Positions 36,916 through 49,174 are shown, counted from the stretch's first letter. The stretch: 64,000 nt of DNA from Serratia proteamaculans (GCF_008830365.1 NZ_WBKI01000004.1:62001-126000); one strand, 5' to 3'. The notes: a model not told the origin generated them from the letters alone. Translations and numbers: made by a program.

Positions 36916-37893
36916 TTAGCGGACTTTCACCAGAGTACGGCCGGTGACTTTGTTATCCAGCAGCGCGGCAGCGGTGGCCGGCGCCTGTTCCAGCGTGATT
37001 TCCTGGGTGGCTTGCTGGTAGAAGCTGTCTGGCAGGATACCGGCCAGGCGTTCCCAGGCGGTTTGACGGCGATGCAGCGGGGTGTGCACCGAGTCCACGC
37101 CTTGAAGGCGCACATTGCGCAGAATAAATGGCATCACCGTGGTCGGCAGGTGATAACCGCCGGCCAGGCCGCAGGCAGCGACGGTACCGTTATAATTCAT
37201 TTGCGCCAACACTCGTGCCAGCATAGTGTCGCCGACGGTATCGACTGCACCGGCCCACAGTTGTTTTTCCAGCGGGCGCGGGGCTTCGAGATAGCCGCTG
37301 CGCGACAGCACTTCTTTGGCACCGAGCGCTTTCAGGTAATCGGTATTGCTTTCGCGGCCACTGATTGCCGTGACGTGATAGCCCAGCGCGGCCAGAATAG
37401 CGATCGCCGTGCTGCCCACGCCGCCGCTGGAGCCGGTAACCAAAATGTCGCCGTCATCCGGGCGAACACCACCTTCTTCCAGCGCCATCACGCACAGCAT
37501 GGCGGTAAAACCGGCGGTGCCGAGGATCATCGCCTTGCGTTCATCCAACCCGTTTGGCAGCGGCACCAGCCATTCGCCGGAGACACGGGCCTGTTCTGCC
37601 AGGCCGCCCCAATGGTTTTCACCCACGCCCCAGCCGGTAAGCACCACGCTCTGGCCTTCTTTAAAGCGATCGTCACGGCTGTGGCGCACGGTACCGGCGA
37701 AGTCGATGCCTGGCACCATCGGGAAGGTGCGTACAATCTTGCCTTTGCCGGTGATCGCCAACGCGTCTTTATAATTGAGGCTGGACCAGTTGACGTCTAC
37801 TGTGACATCGCCGTCGGGCAGTTGATCGCTGGTGATATCTTTGACTTGAGCCAGAGTTTGATCGTCTTGTTGTTCCAATAACAGTGCACGCAT
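36916..37893 (-). CDS. acuI: Acrylyl-CoA reductase (NADPH) AcuI/YhdH
   Basis: A 325-residue zinc-free medium-chain reductase (E. coli YhdH 324) that turns toxic acryloyl-CoA into propionyl-CoA with NADPH. Marks: MRALLLEQQDDQTLAQVKDI, SLNYKDALAITGKGKIVRTFPMVPGIDFAGTV, VTGSSGGVGSTAIAILAALGYHVTAISGR (about 152-180). It diverges from csrD as in E. coli, with 286 bases between the start codons in which I see no gene. Confidence 0.95.
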   Translation of the reverse strand: MRALLLEQQDDQTLAQVKDITSDQLPDGDVTVDVNWSSLNYKDALAITGKGKIVRTFPMVPGIDFAGTVRHSRDDRFKEGQSVVLTGWGVGENHWGGLAEQARVSGEWLVPLPNGLDERKAMILGTAGFTAMLCVMALEEGGVRPDDGDILVTGSSGGVGSTAIAILAALGYHVTAISGRESNTDYLKALGAKEVLSRSGYLEAPRPLEKQLWAGAVDTVGDTMLARVLAQMNYNGTVAACGLAGGYHLPTTVMPFILRNVRLQGVDSVHTPLHRRQTAWERLAGILPDSFYQQATQEITLEQAPATAAALLDNKVTGRTLVKVR

Positions 37894-38179
37894 GTCACTC
37901 TTCCTCTCGTTAGCTAATTTTCTGAATCTGTCTTTAATTGACTATATGCATATAAGAATTGTATGTCCTGATTAAAGACAAAAAAGGGTGATTGAAGGTT
38001 TTCTTCGTCGACGATGCTTGGTAGCTTGAGCGACATGAATTGTCGGCGAGTATCGTCAGGGCAAAGCCAGTGAATCATTAAAAAATCAGGGTGTTGTATT
38101 GGATTCTTTTGAGCGAATTCGGGGCCTTTATACGACCAAAGGTGAAAATCCACGTAACGATAACGGACAAGGCACAGGG

Positions 38180-40111
38180 ATGCGATTCACCACCAAGCTC
38201 TCTGCATTGATCACCCTGCTGGTTGCTTTGGCGATGTTTTTGATGCTGATGGGCTGTTCATACAGTTACTTTTACGTCACTCAGGAGCGACTGGAGCGCC
38301 GCTTCGACTCGCTGATGACTTCGCTCGATCAGGCGATGTTGCATGAACCTCCGCAGGAGCAGGAAAAATGGCTTCCTCTGGTTATGCGCCCACTTGGGAT
38401 CGTGGCCGTCAGCGTGGATACCAGCCACAGCAATCTCCTTTCTTATAATCTGCCGACGCTAAAGCAGCCCTGGGAGTCACTCAATGGCTACCGGCAAGTT
38501 TCACTGCCGCTGATGCAGCATCCCGGCGCTTCGCTACGCATTACCTATATTGACCCTTTCGCCAGCGACGTACGTTCTCTGCAATCCACCGTGGCCGTCA
38601 CGCTGTCGATCGTTATCATGGTGGTGATCCTGCTGTTCAGTTTACGTTGGCTGCGAGAGCAGGCCGATGGGGAGGACAGGCTGGAGCGCCGCGCCCGCCG
38701 CATTCTTAATGGCGAGCGGGAGAGCGTGATGCAGGGCGACGTACGTGAATGGCCGGCGAACGTCAGCGGTGCGCTCGATCGTCTGTTGGCGGATCTGACG
38801 GAAGCGCGCGAGGAGCGCAGCCGGGTCGATACGCTGATCCGCGCCTTTGCCGCGCAGGACGCCAAAACCGGGCTGAACAACCGATTGTTCTTTGATAACC
38901 AACTGACCACCCAACTGGAAGAGGAAGGCTCGCACGGCATCGTCATGATGGTGCGATTACCCGATTTCGACACGCTGCGGGAAATCCACGGTAACAGTGC
39001 GGTACAGGAACTGATGTATTCACTGGTCAATCTATTGTCGACCTTCGTGATGCGCTATCCGGCTGCGCTGTTGGCGCGCTATTTCCACAGTGATTTCACC
39101 GTGCTGTTACCGCACCGCACGTTGAAAGAGGCTGACGGTATCGCTTCACAGCTGGTTCACGCGATTGATGCCCTGCCTTCAACCGCGCTTATCGATCGCG
39201 AAGCGTTTTTGCATATCGGCATCGTGGCATACCGCAGCGGGCAAACCACCGAGCAGGTAATTGATTACGCAGAGCAGGCCACGCGTCATGCCACGCTGCA
39301 GGGGGAAAACGGCTGGTATGTTTATGACAGCCAGGTGCCGGAAAAAGGGCGTGGCAGCGTCAAATGGCGCACCCTGTTGGAGCAGGTGTTGGCGCGGGGT
39401 GGCCCGCGGTTGTACCAGAAACCGGCGGTGACGGTGGACGGAGAAGTCCATCACCGTGAGATCATGAGCCGGATTTATGATGGTACCCAGGAACTGCTGC
39501 CATCTGAATATATGCCGCTGGTACAGCAGTTGGGGTTGGCGGAAAGTTACGATCGTCAGCATCTGAGCCGCATCCTTCCTTTATTGGCACTGTGGCCCGA
39601 AGAAACGCTGGCATTTACGCTGTGCGTAGACTCTTTATTGCAGCGTTCTTTCCAGCGCTGGCTGCGAGATAGCCTGCTTCAGTGTGAAAAAAGTCATCGT
39701 CGGCGAATTCTGATTGAACTTGCAGAGGCAGACGTGTGTCAACATATCGACCGTTTACGTCCGGTGCTGAGATTACTCTCAGGATTGGGCTGTCGTCTGG
39801 TGGTGTCCCAGGCGGGGTTAACCGTGGTGAGTACCTCCTATATCAAGTCCTTACCGGTGGAACTGGTTAAGCTCCATCCTGGTTTGGTGCGGAGTATTGA
39901 CCGGCGTGATGAAAATCAGCTGTTTGTTCAGAGCCTGACGGGCGCCTGCGAAGGTACCAGCACCCAGGTTTTTGCCGCCAGCGTGCGGACGCGCAACGAA
40001 TGGCAGACGCTGAAAGATCGCGGGATCCTCGGTGGGCAGGGCGACTTTTTCGCGTCGCCGGAACCGATAGACGTAGGGCGCAAAAAATATTCGCGTCGTT
40101 ATCGCGTTTAA
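38180..40111 (+). CDS. csrD: RNase E specificity factor CsrD (degenerate GGDEF-EAL)
   Basis: CsrD targets the small RNAs CsrB and CsrC for RNase E decay and so affects carbon storage and motility control. The 643 residues show an N-terminal membrane anchor (about 10-30), a periplasmic loop, a second helix (about 130-150), a HAMP-like segment, then degenerate GGDEF (YFHSDF in place of GGDEF) and EAL (HHREIMSR instead of the EAL motif) domains, so no cyclic-di-GMP turnover is expected, as in E. coli. ATG 38180 (homologous MRFTTKLSALITLL) is preferred to a TTG 27 codons earlier. Confidence 0.94.
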   Translation: MRFTTKLSALITLLVALAMFLMLMGCSYSYFYVTQERLERRFDSLMTSLDQAMLHEPPQEQEKWLPLVMRPLGIVAVSVDTSHSNLLSYNLPTLKQPWESLNGYRQVSLPLMQHPGASLRITYIDPFASDVRSLQSTVAVTLSIVIMVVILLFSLRWLREQADGEDRLERRARRILNGERESVMQGDVREWPANVSGALDRLLADLTEAREERSRVDTLIRAFAAQDAKTGLNNRLFFDNQLTTQLEEEGSHGIVMMVRLPDFDTLREIHGNSAVQELMYSLVNLLSTFVMRYPAALLARYFHSDFTVLLPHRTLKEADGIASQLVHAIDALPSTALIDREAFLHIGIVAYRSGQTTEQVIDYAEQATRHATLQGENGWYVYDSQVPEKGRGSVKWRTLLEQVLARGGPRLYQKPAVTVDGEVHHREIMSRIYDGTQELLPSEYMPLVQQLGLAESYDRQHLSRILPLLALWPEETLAFTLCVDSLLQRSFQRWLRDSLLQCEKSHRRRILIELAEADVCQHIDRLRPVLRLLSGLGCRLVVSQAGLTVVSTSYIKSLPVELVKLHPGLVRSIDRRDENQLFVQSLTGACEGTSTQVFAASVRTRNEWQTLKDRGILGGQGDFFASPEPIDVGRKKYSRRYRV

Positions 40112-41567
<1,456 letters not shown>

Positions 41568-41596
41568 TCAGCCCCAGGAAGGAGGAATCGTATCGG

Positions 41597-41665
41597 ATGA
41601 ATGCGCAAAGCGAAAATCAGGTACGGTTCCTCTTTCTGTTGTCGAGGAACACGCATAATTTATGA
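41597..41665 (+). CDS. Possible 22-residue leader ORF overlapping the mreC start
   Basis: AGGAAGGAGG (41576-41585) lies 11 bases before ATG 41597, which opens 22 codons (MNAQSENQVRFLFLLSRNTH...) whose TGA overlaps the mreC ATG (ATGA). mreC itself has only a distant GAGG. The arrangement would couple mreC translation to this ORF. The spacing is longer than ideal and I know no homologue, so it is a candidate only. Confidence 0.3.
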   Translation: MNAQSENQVRFLFLLSRNTHNL

Positions 41666-42666
41666 AGCCGATTTTTAGCAGGGGACCTTCCCTGCAACTA
41701 CGACTTTTTTTGGCAGTGATTGTGGCTATTTGCCTGATCGTTGCCGATAGCCGTCTCGGTACGTTCGTGAAAATACGTAACTACATGGACACGGCTGTCA
41801 GCCCTTTCTATTTCCTGGCCAATGGGCCACGCAAAGTTTTGGACAGCGTTTCAGAAACGCTGGCTACCCGCCAACAGCTGGAGCTGGAAAACCGGGCTCT
41901 GCGACAGGAACTGTTGCTGAAAAACAGCGATGTTCTTCTTCTTGGCCAATTCAAGCAGGAAAATGCCCGTTTGCGTGAGCTGTTAGGCTCGCCGCTGCGC
42001 CAGGACGAACACAAAATGGTCACCCAAGTGATCTCGACCGGTTCCGATCCTTACAGCGATCAGGTAGTGATCGACAAAGGATCAGATAACGGCGTTTATG
42101 AAGGCCAGCCGGTCATCAGTGATAAAGGCGTGGTCGGCCAGGTGGTGGCGGTGGCGAAGGTCACCAGCCGCGTGCTGCTGATCTGCGATGCATCACATGC
42201 ACTACCGATCCAGGTGTTGCGTAACGATATCCGGGTGATCGCCGCAGGCAGCGGTTGTGCCGATGATCTACAGCTCGAGCATCTGCCAAACAATACCGAT
42301 ATTCGCGTGGGTGATGTACTGGTTACCTCCGGCCTGGGCGGTCGCTTCCCGGAAGGTTATCCGGTGGCGGTAGTGTCCTCGGTCAAAGTGGATAATCAGC
42401 GTGCCTACACGGTGATCCAGGCACGCCCTACGGCGGGCCTGCAGCGCTTGCGCTATCTGTTATTGCTGTGGGGTGCCGACCGTAATGGCGATATGCCGTT
42501 GCCGCCGGACGAAGTGCACCGTGTTGCCAACGAGCGCCTGATGCAGATGATGCCGCAGGTGCTGCCGCCGGCCGATTCTATGGGGCCGCCAATGCCTCTG
42601 CCGGCACCGGCAACCGGCACTGCCGTACCGCCAACCGCCGCACCGGTCACTGGAGTCACCCAATGA
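41662..42666 (+). CDS. mreC: Rod-shape-determining protein MreC
   Basis: A 334-residue bitopic inner-membrane protein that links MreB, MreD and PBP2. A membrane helix (about 15-35), a coiled coil (about 65-105, [23 protein letters not shown]) and a beta-rich periplasmic domain ([33 protein letters not shown]) are visible. The Pro/Ala-rich tail (about 295-334) is typical of enterobacterial MreC. Its end overlaps mreD by four bases. Confidence 0.96.
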   Translation: MKPIFSRGPSLQLRLFLAVIVAICLIVADSRLGTFVKIRNYMDTAVSPFYFLANGPRKVLDSVSETLATRQQLELENRALRQELLLKNSDVLLLGQFKQENARLRELLGSPLRQDEHKMVTQVISTGSDPYSDQVVIDKGSDNGVYEGQPVISDKGVVGQVVAVAKVTSRVLLICDASHALPIQVLRNDIRVIAAGSGCADDLQLEHLPNNTDIRVGDVLVTSGLGGRFPEGYPVAVVSSVKVDNQRAYTVIQARPTAGLQRLRYLLLLWGADRNGDMPLPPDEVHRVANERLMQMMPQVLPPADSMGPPMPLPAPATGTAVPPTAAPVTGVTQ

Positions 42667-43151
42667 ATCGCTACCGCAGTAATGGGCGCTGGATAATCTG
42701 GCTGTCATTCCTGGTGGCGCTGGTGCTGCAAATCATGCCGTGGCCGGAACAGATCTACATGTTTCGACCTTCCTGGCTGGCATTGATCCTGATCTACTGG
42801 GTGATGGCGCTGCCACACCGGGTTAACGTCGGCACCGGCTTTGTGCTGGGGCTGATTATGGATCTGATCCTCGGTTCGACGCTGGGTGTGCGAGCGTTGG
42901 CGCTGGGGATCATTGCCTATCTGGTCGCGTTCAAATTCCAACTGTTCCGCAACATGGCTCTCTGGCAACAGGCGCTGATCGTGGTGCTATTGTCCCTGGC
43001 GATGGACGTTGTGGTGTTCTGGGCCGAGTTTTTAGTGATCAACGTCTCTTTCCGCCCAGAGGTGTTCTGGAGTAGTGTGGTAAACGGCATTTTGTGGCCG
43101 TGGTTATTCCTGCTGATGCGCAAAATCCGCCGTCAGTTCGCCGTACAGTAA
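42663..43151 (+). CDS. mreD: Rod-shape-determining protein MreD
   Basis: A 162-residue inner-membrane protein with five or six helices, the third member of the shape operon (E. coli 162). Marks are [68 protein letters not shown]. The ATG overlaps the mreC stop (ATGA), so translation is coupled. Confidence 0.96.
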   Translation: MNRYRSNGRWIIWLSFLVALVLQIMPWPEQIYMFRPSWLALILIYWVMALPHRVNVGTGFVLGLIMDLILGSTLGVRALALGIIAYLVAFKFQLFRNMALWQQALIVVLLSLAMDVVVFWAEFLVINVSFRPEVFWSSVVNGILWPWLFLLMRKIRRQFAVQ

Positions 43152-43161
43152 GGGTATATCA

Positions 43162-43746
43162 ATGACTTCGCTTTATCTGGCCTCCGGCTCTCCCCGTCGA
43201 CGTGAATTACTGACCCTGTTGGGCGTGGCGTTTGAAATCATCCTGACGGATACCGAAGAACAGCGGCAGGAAGGAGAGGCTGCCGAAGCCTATGTGCGTC
43301 GTTTGGCGCAAGATAAGGCCAGAGCAGGCGTGGCACTGGCTCCACAGGATTGTCCGGTGCTGGGCGCCGACACCATTGTGGTGCTCAATGGTCGGGTATT
43401 GGAAAAACCGCAAAACGAAGCGCATGCGGCCCAAATGCTGGCGGCGCTGTCGGGTAAACAGCATCAGGTGATGACCGCGGTAGCGATCGCCGATCGCCAT
43501 GACGTTCTGTGCCAGCTAGTGGTGACAGACGTGACATTCCGCAACCTGTCACAGCAGGATATCTGCGACTATATTGCAACGGGCGAACCGATGGATAAAG
43601 CGGGCGCCTACGGAATTCAAGGAAAGGGTGGTTGTTTCGTCAGAACGATAACCGGGAGTTATCATGCGGTGATGGGCTTGCCGTTAGTCGAAACACATGA
43701 GCTGCTCAGTCATTTTGTCGCATTACGTGATGTAAGAACCGGTTGA
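43162..43746 (+). CDS. yhdE: Maf-family nucleotide pyrophosphatase YhdE (dTTP/UTP)
   Basis: A 194-residue house-cleaning enzyme that hydrolyses dTTP, UTP and modified pyrimidine nucleotides. It has the Maf signature [12 protein letters not shown] at the start, the catalytic [12 protein letters not shown] and the [17 protein letters not shown] block. It lies ten bases after mreD and before rng, the common enterobacterial order, so it is probably an mre operon member. Confidence 0.95.
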   Translation: MTSLYLASGSPRRRELLTLLGVAFEIILTDTEEQRQEGEAAEAYVRRLAQDKARAGVALAPQDCPVLGADTIVVLNGRVLEKPQNEAHAAQMLAALSGKQHQVMTAVAIADRHDVLCQLVVTDVTFRNLSQQDICDYIATGEPMDKAGAYGIQGKGGCFVRTITGSYHAVMGLPLVETHELLSHFVALRDVRTG

Positions 43747-43784
43747 TGGGCGCTGCCATTATCGACCGGCTCTGAGGAGAAGGC

Positions 43785-45254
43785 ATGACAGCTGAGCTAC
43801 TGGTTAATATCACACCGTCTGAAACGCGGGTTGCCTATATTGATGGCGGCATCCTGCAAGAGATCCATATCGAGCGCGAATCCAAGCGCGGCATCGTCGG
43901 CAATATTTATAAAGGGCGCGTCAGTCGCGTGTTGCCGGGTATGCAGGCGGCATTCGTCGATATCGGCCTGGACAAAGCGGCCTTCCTGCACGCCTCCGAT
44001 ATCATGCCGCACACCGAATGTGTCGCCGGTGATGAGCAGAAAAATTTCCACGTGCGAGATATTGCCGAACTGGTGCGCCAGGGGCAGGATCTGATGGTGC
44101 AGGTGGTGAAAGATCCGCTGGGCACCAAAGGCGCACGTCTGACTACCGACATCACTTTACCTTCGCGTTACCTGGTGTTCATGCCGGGGGCTGCGCACGT
44201 TGGCGTTTCGCAGCGTATAGAAAGTGAAGCCGAGCGCGATCGCCTGAAAAAAGCCGTTGCCGGTTACTGCGATGAACTGGGTGGATTTATCATCCGCACC
44301 GCAGCAGAAGGTATTGGTGAAGAAGAGCTGTCGCAAGACGCCGCCTTCCTCAAACGCCTGTGGACCAAGGTGATGGAGCGTAAAAAACGCAACCAGACCA
44401 AATACAAACTGTACGGCGAGCTGGCACTGGCGCAGCGTATTTTGCGCGACTTTGCTGGAGCTGCGCTGGACAGGATCCGCGTCGACTCGCGCCTGACCCA
44501 CGATCTGCTGGTGGAGTTTACCGGTGAGTACATCCCGGATATTACCGCCAAGCTGGAGCTGTATACCGGCAGCCAGCCGATCTTCGACCTGTACGACGTC
44601 GAAAACGAGATCCAGCGGGCGCTGGAGCGCAAGGTTGAGCTGAAATCCGGCGGGTACCTGATCATCGACCAGACCGAGGCGATGACCACCGTGGATATCA
44701 ATACCGGTGCCTTTGTCGGCCATCGTAATCTCGACGAAACCATTTTCAATACCAATATCGAAGCAACCCAGGCGATTGCCCGCCAACTGCGGTTGCGCAA
44801 CCTGGGCGGTATTATCATCATTGACTTCATTGATATGAACAATGATGAGCATCGTCGCCGGGTGTTGCATTCACTGGAGCTGGCGCTGAGTAAAGATCGG
44901 GTAAAAACCACGATTAACGGCTTCTCTCAGCTAGGCTTAGTTGAAATGACGCGTAAACGCACGCGCGAAAGCATTGAACATGTGCTGTGTCATGATTGTC
45001 CTACCTGTCATGGACGCGGCACTCTGAAAACTGTGGAAACCGTGTGCTACGAAATTTTGCGTGAAATTGTGCGCGTGCACCATGCTTATGATTCAGATCG
45101 TTTCCTGGTTTATGCCTCTGCGGCGGTGGGTGAGGCGCTGAAAAGCGAAGAATCCCATGCGCTGGCCGAAGTGGAAATCTTTGTTGGCAAACAGGTGAAG
45201 GTGCAGATCGAACCTTTGTACAGCCAGGAACAGTTTGATGTTGTCATGATGTAG
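43785..45254 (+). CDS. rng: Ribonuclease G
   Basis: RNase G matures the 5' end of 16S rRNA and decays some mRNAs. The 489 residues (same as E. coli) correspond to the catalytic half of RNase E: S1 domain (KRGIVGNIYKGRVSRVLPGMQAAFVDIGLDKAAFLHASDI, about 30-70), DNase I-like site with Asp residues in TVDINTGAFVG and IIIIDFIDMN, and the zinc link CHDCPTCHGRG (about 403-413). Confidence 0.98.
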   Translation: MTAELLVNITPSETRVAYIDGGILQEIHIERESKRGIVGNIYKGRVSRVLPGMQAAFVDIGLDKAAFLHASDIMPHTECVAGDEQKNFHVRDIAELVRQGQDLMVQVVKDPLGTKGARLTTDITLPSRYLVFMPGAAHVGVSQRIESEAERDRLKKAVAGYCDELGGFIIRTAAEGIGEEELSQDAAFLKRLWTKVMERKKRNQTKYKLYGELALAQRILRDFAGAALDRIRVDSRLTHDLLVEFTGEYIPDITAKLELYTGSQPIFDLYDVENEIQRALERKVELKSGGYLIIDQTEAMTTVDINTGAFVGHRNLDETIFNTNIEATQAIARQLRLRNLGGIIIIDFIDMNNDEHRRRVLHSLELALSKDRVKTTINGFSQLGLVEMTRKRTRESIEHVLCHDCPTCHGRGTLKTVETVCYEILREIVRVHHAYDSDRFLVYASAAVGEALKSEESHALAEVEIFVGKQVKVQIEPLYSQEQFDVVMM

Positions 45255-45358
45255 TTCGCCTGTTGGCGACCAAAGTCCGGTATGAGTGGGGCTCAGCGTG
45301 CTGGGCCCCCCATGCATAGATATTCCCGTTGCCAGGCAGCGGAAGCAAGGAGAACTGC

Positions 45359-48300
45359 GTGAGGCGACTGCCTGGGATTTTGTTAGCTACAGGCGCCAGT
45401 CTGATTGTCGTCGTGGCGTTGCTGATCAGCGGGCTGCGTTTGGCGCTGCCTGAACTGAACAACTATCGCCCGCAACTGTTGGCCAAGGTCGAAAGCCTCT
45501 CCGGCGTACCGGTCCAGGTCGACTTTATGCAGGGAAGTTGGGAAACATTCGGCCCGCAGCTGGAAATGCGCAACGTACGCGCCACGCTGCCTAAAAGTAA
45601 CCTGCGTATTGAACGCGTCACGCTGGCGCTGGATGTGTGGCAGTCGCTGTTGCACTGGCGCTGGCAGTTCCGCGATCTCACCTTCTACCAACTCCAGTTC
45701 GATCTCAATACTACCCTGGGTGGCGACGAGCACCAGGGCAGCACCATCGAGCCGGGGAAAGTCAGCGATTTACTGTTGCATCAGCTGGATCACTTCAACC
45801 TGCGCGACAGCCGTATTTCATTCCTTACGCCCGCCGGTGCGCGCGCCGAATTTGAGATCCCACAGCTTACCTGGCTTAACGGCCGCGATCGCCACCGTGC
45901 CGAAGGGCAGATTAGCCTGTCGACGCTGAATGGCCAGCATGGCGTGGTACAGCTGCGTATGGACCTGCGTGATAACCAGGGCTTATTGAATGTAGGTACG
46001 GTCTATATGCAGGCCGATAATATTGACATGAAACCCTGGTTCACCCGCTGGCTGCGCATTAATACCGGTCTGGAAAGCGCCGATTTTAGCCTGGCGGCCT
46101 GGCTGCAGATCAAAAACGGGGAGATCGCCGGTGGCAATGCGTTGCTAAAGCAGGGCGCGGCCAACTGGAGCGTGGGGAAACAGCCACACCGGCTGGACGT
46201 GGACAATCTGGCGCTGACGCTCAGCCGCCAGGGGACCGGCTGGCAGGTCGAAGTGCCACAGCTAAACCTGGCCACCGACGGTCAGGCCTGGCCGCAGGGT
46301 AAGCTTTCTGCATTGTGGTTGCCGGAAAACACCGAGTTTATGGGACCGGGGCAGACGGAAGAACTGCGCGTGCGCACCTCCAATATTCAGCTAGAACGCC
46401 TGGCTGCGCTGTTGCCGACCTTCTCGTTCCTCAGCCCGGACGTACTTGATCGCTGGAACGATTTGCAGCCGCAAGGCCGGCTCAACGCGCTGGCATTAGA
46501 TATCCCGCTGAAACAGCCGGAAAAAACCCGCTTCCAGGCCCGTTGGCAGGATGTTAGCTGGCAGCCGTGGAAACTGCTGCCGGGGATTAACCACTTCTCT
46601 GGCGCACTGAGCGGTGGCGTGGAGAATGGCCGCCTGCAGCTTGATCTCAACGACAGCACCTTGCCGTACGGCGATATGTTCCGTGCTCCGCTGGAAGTCA
46701 GCAGCGCGCGTGGTGCACTGACCTGGTTGAACAACGATCAGGGCTGGGAACTGGCGAGCAAAAATCTGGATGTGAAGGCCAAATCACTGTGGGTTAACGG
46801 CGATTTCCGCTACCAGCAACCGGCCAAAGGCGACCCGTGGCTGAGTATTCTGGCCGGTATCCGCCTGTATGACGCGGCGGACGCCTGGCGTTACTTCCCG
46901 GAACCATTGATGGGCAAGCACCTGGTGGATTACCTCAGCGGTGCCATTCAGGGCGGGCAGGTAGATAACGCCACGCTGCTTTACAACGGTGACCCACAGC
47001 ATTTCCCTTACCGCAAACACGAAGGCCAGTTTGAGGTGTTTGTTCCGCTGCGCCACTCCACTTTCCAGTTCCAGCCGGAGTGGCCGGCGCTGACCGATCT
47101 GGCTATCGATCTCGACTTTGCCAACGAAGGGCTGTGGATGAATGCCCCGCAGACCAAACTGGGCAAAGTGGACGGTAAGAATGTCACCGCCGTTATTCCG
47201 GACTACCTGAAAGAACGTTTGCTGGTTGATGCCGACGTGGCGGGCCAGGGCGCGGAAATCCATAACTATTTCGAACAAACACCGCTGCACGATTCGCTGG
47301 GTGCGGCCCTGGATGAGCTGCAGATTGGCGGCAATGTCAGTGGGCGCTTACACCTAGATATTCCCTTGAACGGTGAGCTGGTTCGCGCCACAGGCGAGGT
47401 GGCGCTGAACAACAATTCACTGCTGGTGAAGCCGATTGAAAGTGAGCTGCAAAGGGTCAGCGGCAAGTTCCGCTTCGATAACGGCAACCTGAGCAGTGAT
47501 ACGTTGTCGGCCAACTGGTTCGGGCAACCGGTCGCGGTAAATTTCACCACCCTGGAAGGCAAAAGCGACTACAAGGTCAATGTTGGCTTGAAGGCCGACT
47601 GGCAGCCGGGCAAATTCCCGGGTATCCCGCAGGAAGTGGCCGATGCGTTGAGCGGCAGTGCTCCCTGGCAGGGTCAGGTTGCCATTGTCTTACCGCATAA
47701 GGGCGTAGCCAGCTATGACATTGGTGTTGATGCTGACCTCAAAAAAGTAAGCAGTCACTTACCTTCTCCGTTAGATAAACCGGCGGGTGAGTCCTTGCCG
47801 TTGAGCGTAAAAGTGAAGGGTGGCCTGAATGGGTTCATGCTGACTGGCAACGCCGGCAAGCAAAATCATTTCAACAGCGAATGGACCTTCGCCAAACAGC
47901 AGGTGACGCTGGCGCGCGCGGCATGGCAAACCGAGGGCAGCGGGACCCCGCCGTTACCGGCCGGTAAATCACTGACGTTGAATTTGCCGGCGCTGGACGG
48001 TGAGAAGTGGCTGGGCCTGATGGCACCGGCGATGAAACAAAGTGGCGGTTCGGGCAAGGTGGGTGGTTTTAACTTCCCGACCACCGTAGCCCTGAAAACG
48101 CCGCAGTTACTGCTGGGCGGACAGGCCTGGCACAAGCTGACACTCTCGGCGGAGCAACAGCTCGGTGGCACCCTGATCAGCGCCAAAGGCGAGGAAGTCG
48201 ACGGCAGCCTGCGGGTGACAGAACGTGGGCCGTGGCGTGCCGATATCAACTATCTTTATTATAATCCGCAGTTTAGCGGCAGCAAGGGCACCCCGACCGC

Positions 48301-49174
48301 GGCAACCAACCCGCTGGAGGTGGTAGATAAGGTTTCCTTCCGTGACTGGCCGTCGTTGATGCTGCGCTGCAAGTCGTGCTGGGTGATGGGGCAAAACCTC
48401 GGCAAGGTGGAGGCAGATCTGGCCAATCAGGGCGATACCCTGACCCTGGAGCATGGCTTGATCGACACCGGCAAAGGGCGCATGACCGCCAGCGGCCTGT
48501 GGAAACAGAACGCTCAGGAAGAGCGCAGTTCGCTGAAAGGCAAGCTGCTGGGCGGCAAAATTGACGAAACCGCCGCTTTCTTCGGCATCACCACGCCGTT
48601 GAAAGGTGCGCCTTATGACATTGATTTTGATCTGTACTGGCGTGGCACGCCGTGGAAACCGCAGATGAATACCCTCAGCGGTGCACTGAAGGTCAATATG
48701 GGCAAGGGAGAGATCGACAGCATGGGCGGTGGTCGTGCTGGCCAGCTCTTGCGTTTGGTCAGCGTCGACTCCTTGTTACGTAAGTTGCAGTTCGATTTCA
48801 GCGATACCTTCGGCAAAGGTTTCTACTTTGACTCCATCCGCAGCACCGCGTGGCTGAAAGATGGCATAATGCATACCGATAATCTATTGGTTGACGGACT
48901 GGCGGCGGATATCGCCATGAGCGGTCAGGTCGATTTGGCACGCCGACGGATTGATATGGAAGCGGTTGTCGCACCGGCCATTTCGACCACTGTCGGTGTC
49001 GCCACCGCATTCGTGATTAATCCGATCGTCGGCGCGGCGGTGTTTGCTGCCTCGCAGGTGCTGGGGCCGCTGTGGAACAAGATCTCACTGATTCGTTACC
49101 ATATCAGTGGCGATCTGGACCAGCCGAAGGTCAATGAGGTGTTGCGTAAGCCAAAGGAGAATAAGGCGCCATGA
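45359..49174 (+). CDS. yhdP: AsmA-like envelope protein YhdP
   Basis: A 1271-residue inner-membrane-anchored periplasmic bridge protein (E. coli 1266). YhdP, with TamB and YdbH, moves phospholipids to the outer membrane. An N-terminal helix (about 3-28) precedes long beta-rich repeats of the chorein-like groove; the C-terminal AsmA-like part has WRGTPWKPQMNTLSGALKVNMGKGEIDSMGGGRAGQLLRLVSVDSLLRKLQFDF. The GTG at 45359 (VRRLPGILL) is chosen for its AAGGAG site and homology; an ATG ten codons earlier is possible. Its end overlaps the next gene by four bases. Confidence 0.95.
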   Translation: MRRLPGILLATGASLIVVVALLISGLRLALPELNNYRPQLLAKVESLSGVPVQVDFMQGSWETFGPQLEMRNVRATLPKSNLRIERVTLALDVWQSLLHWRWQFRDLTFYQLQFDLNTTLGGDEHQGSTIEPGKVSDLLLHQLDHFNLRDSRISFLTPAGARAEFEIPQLTWLNGRDRHRAEGQISLSTLNGQHGVVQLRMDLRDNQGLLNVGTVYMQADNIDMKPWFTRWLRINTGLESADFSLAAWLQIKNGEIAGGNALLKQGAANWSVGKQPHRLDVDNLALTLSRQGTGWQVEVPQLNLATDGQAWPQGKLSALWLPENTEFMGPGQTEELRVRTSNIQLERLAALLPTFSFLSPDVLDRWNDLQPQGRLNALALDIPLKQPEKTRFQARWQDVSWQPWKLLPGINHFSGALSGGVENGRLQLDLNDSTLPYGDMFRAPLEVSSARGALTWLNNDQGWELASKNLDVKAKSLWVNGDFRYQQPAKGDPWLSILAGIRLYDAADAWRYFPEPLMGKHLVDYLSGAIQGGQVDNATLLYNGDPQHFPYRKHEGQFEVFVPLRHSTFQFQPEWPALTDLAIDLDFANEGLWMNAPQTKLGKVDGKNVTAVIPDYLKERLLVDADVAGQGAEIHNYFEQTPLHDSLGAALDELQIGGNVSGRLHLDIPLNGELVRATGEVALNNNSLLVKPIESELQRVSGKFRFDNGNLSSDTLSANWFGQPVAVNFTTLEGKSDYKVNVGLKADWQPGKFPGIPQEVADALSGSAPWQGQVAIVLPHKGVASYDIGVDADLKKVSSHLPSPLDKPAGESLPLSVKVKGGLNGFMLTGNAGKQNHFNSEWTFAKQQVTLARAAWQTEGSGTPPLPAGKSLTLNLPALDGEKWLGLMAPAMKQSGGSGKVGGFNFPTTVALKTPQLLLGGQAWHKLTLSAEQQLGGTLISAKGEEVDGSLRVTERGPWRADINYLYYNPQFSGSKGTPTAATNPLEVVDKVSFRDWPSLMLRCKSCWVMGQNLGKVEADLANQGDTLTLEHGLIDTGKGRMTASGLWKQNAQEERSSLKGKLLGGKIDETAAFFGITTPLKGAPYDIDFDLYWRGTPWKPQMNTLSGALKVNMGKGEIDSMGGGRAGQLLRLVSVDSLLRKLQFDFSDTFGKGFYFDSIRSTAWLKDGIMHTDNLLVDGLAADIAMSGQVDLARRRIDMEAVVAPAISTTVGVATAFVINPIVGAAVFAASQVLGPLWNKISLIRYHISGDLDQPKVNEVLRKPKENKAP

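Noticed and set aside
37914-38153. A 79-codon minus-strand frame between acuI and csrD
   Set aside because: No ribosome site and no similarity known to me; it lies in the divergent promoter region.
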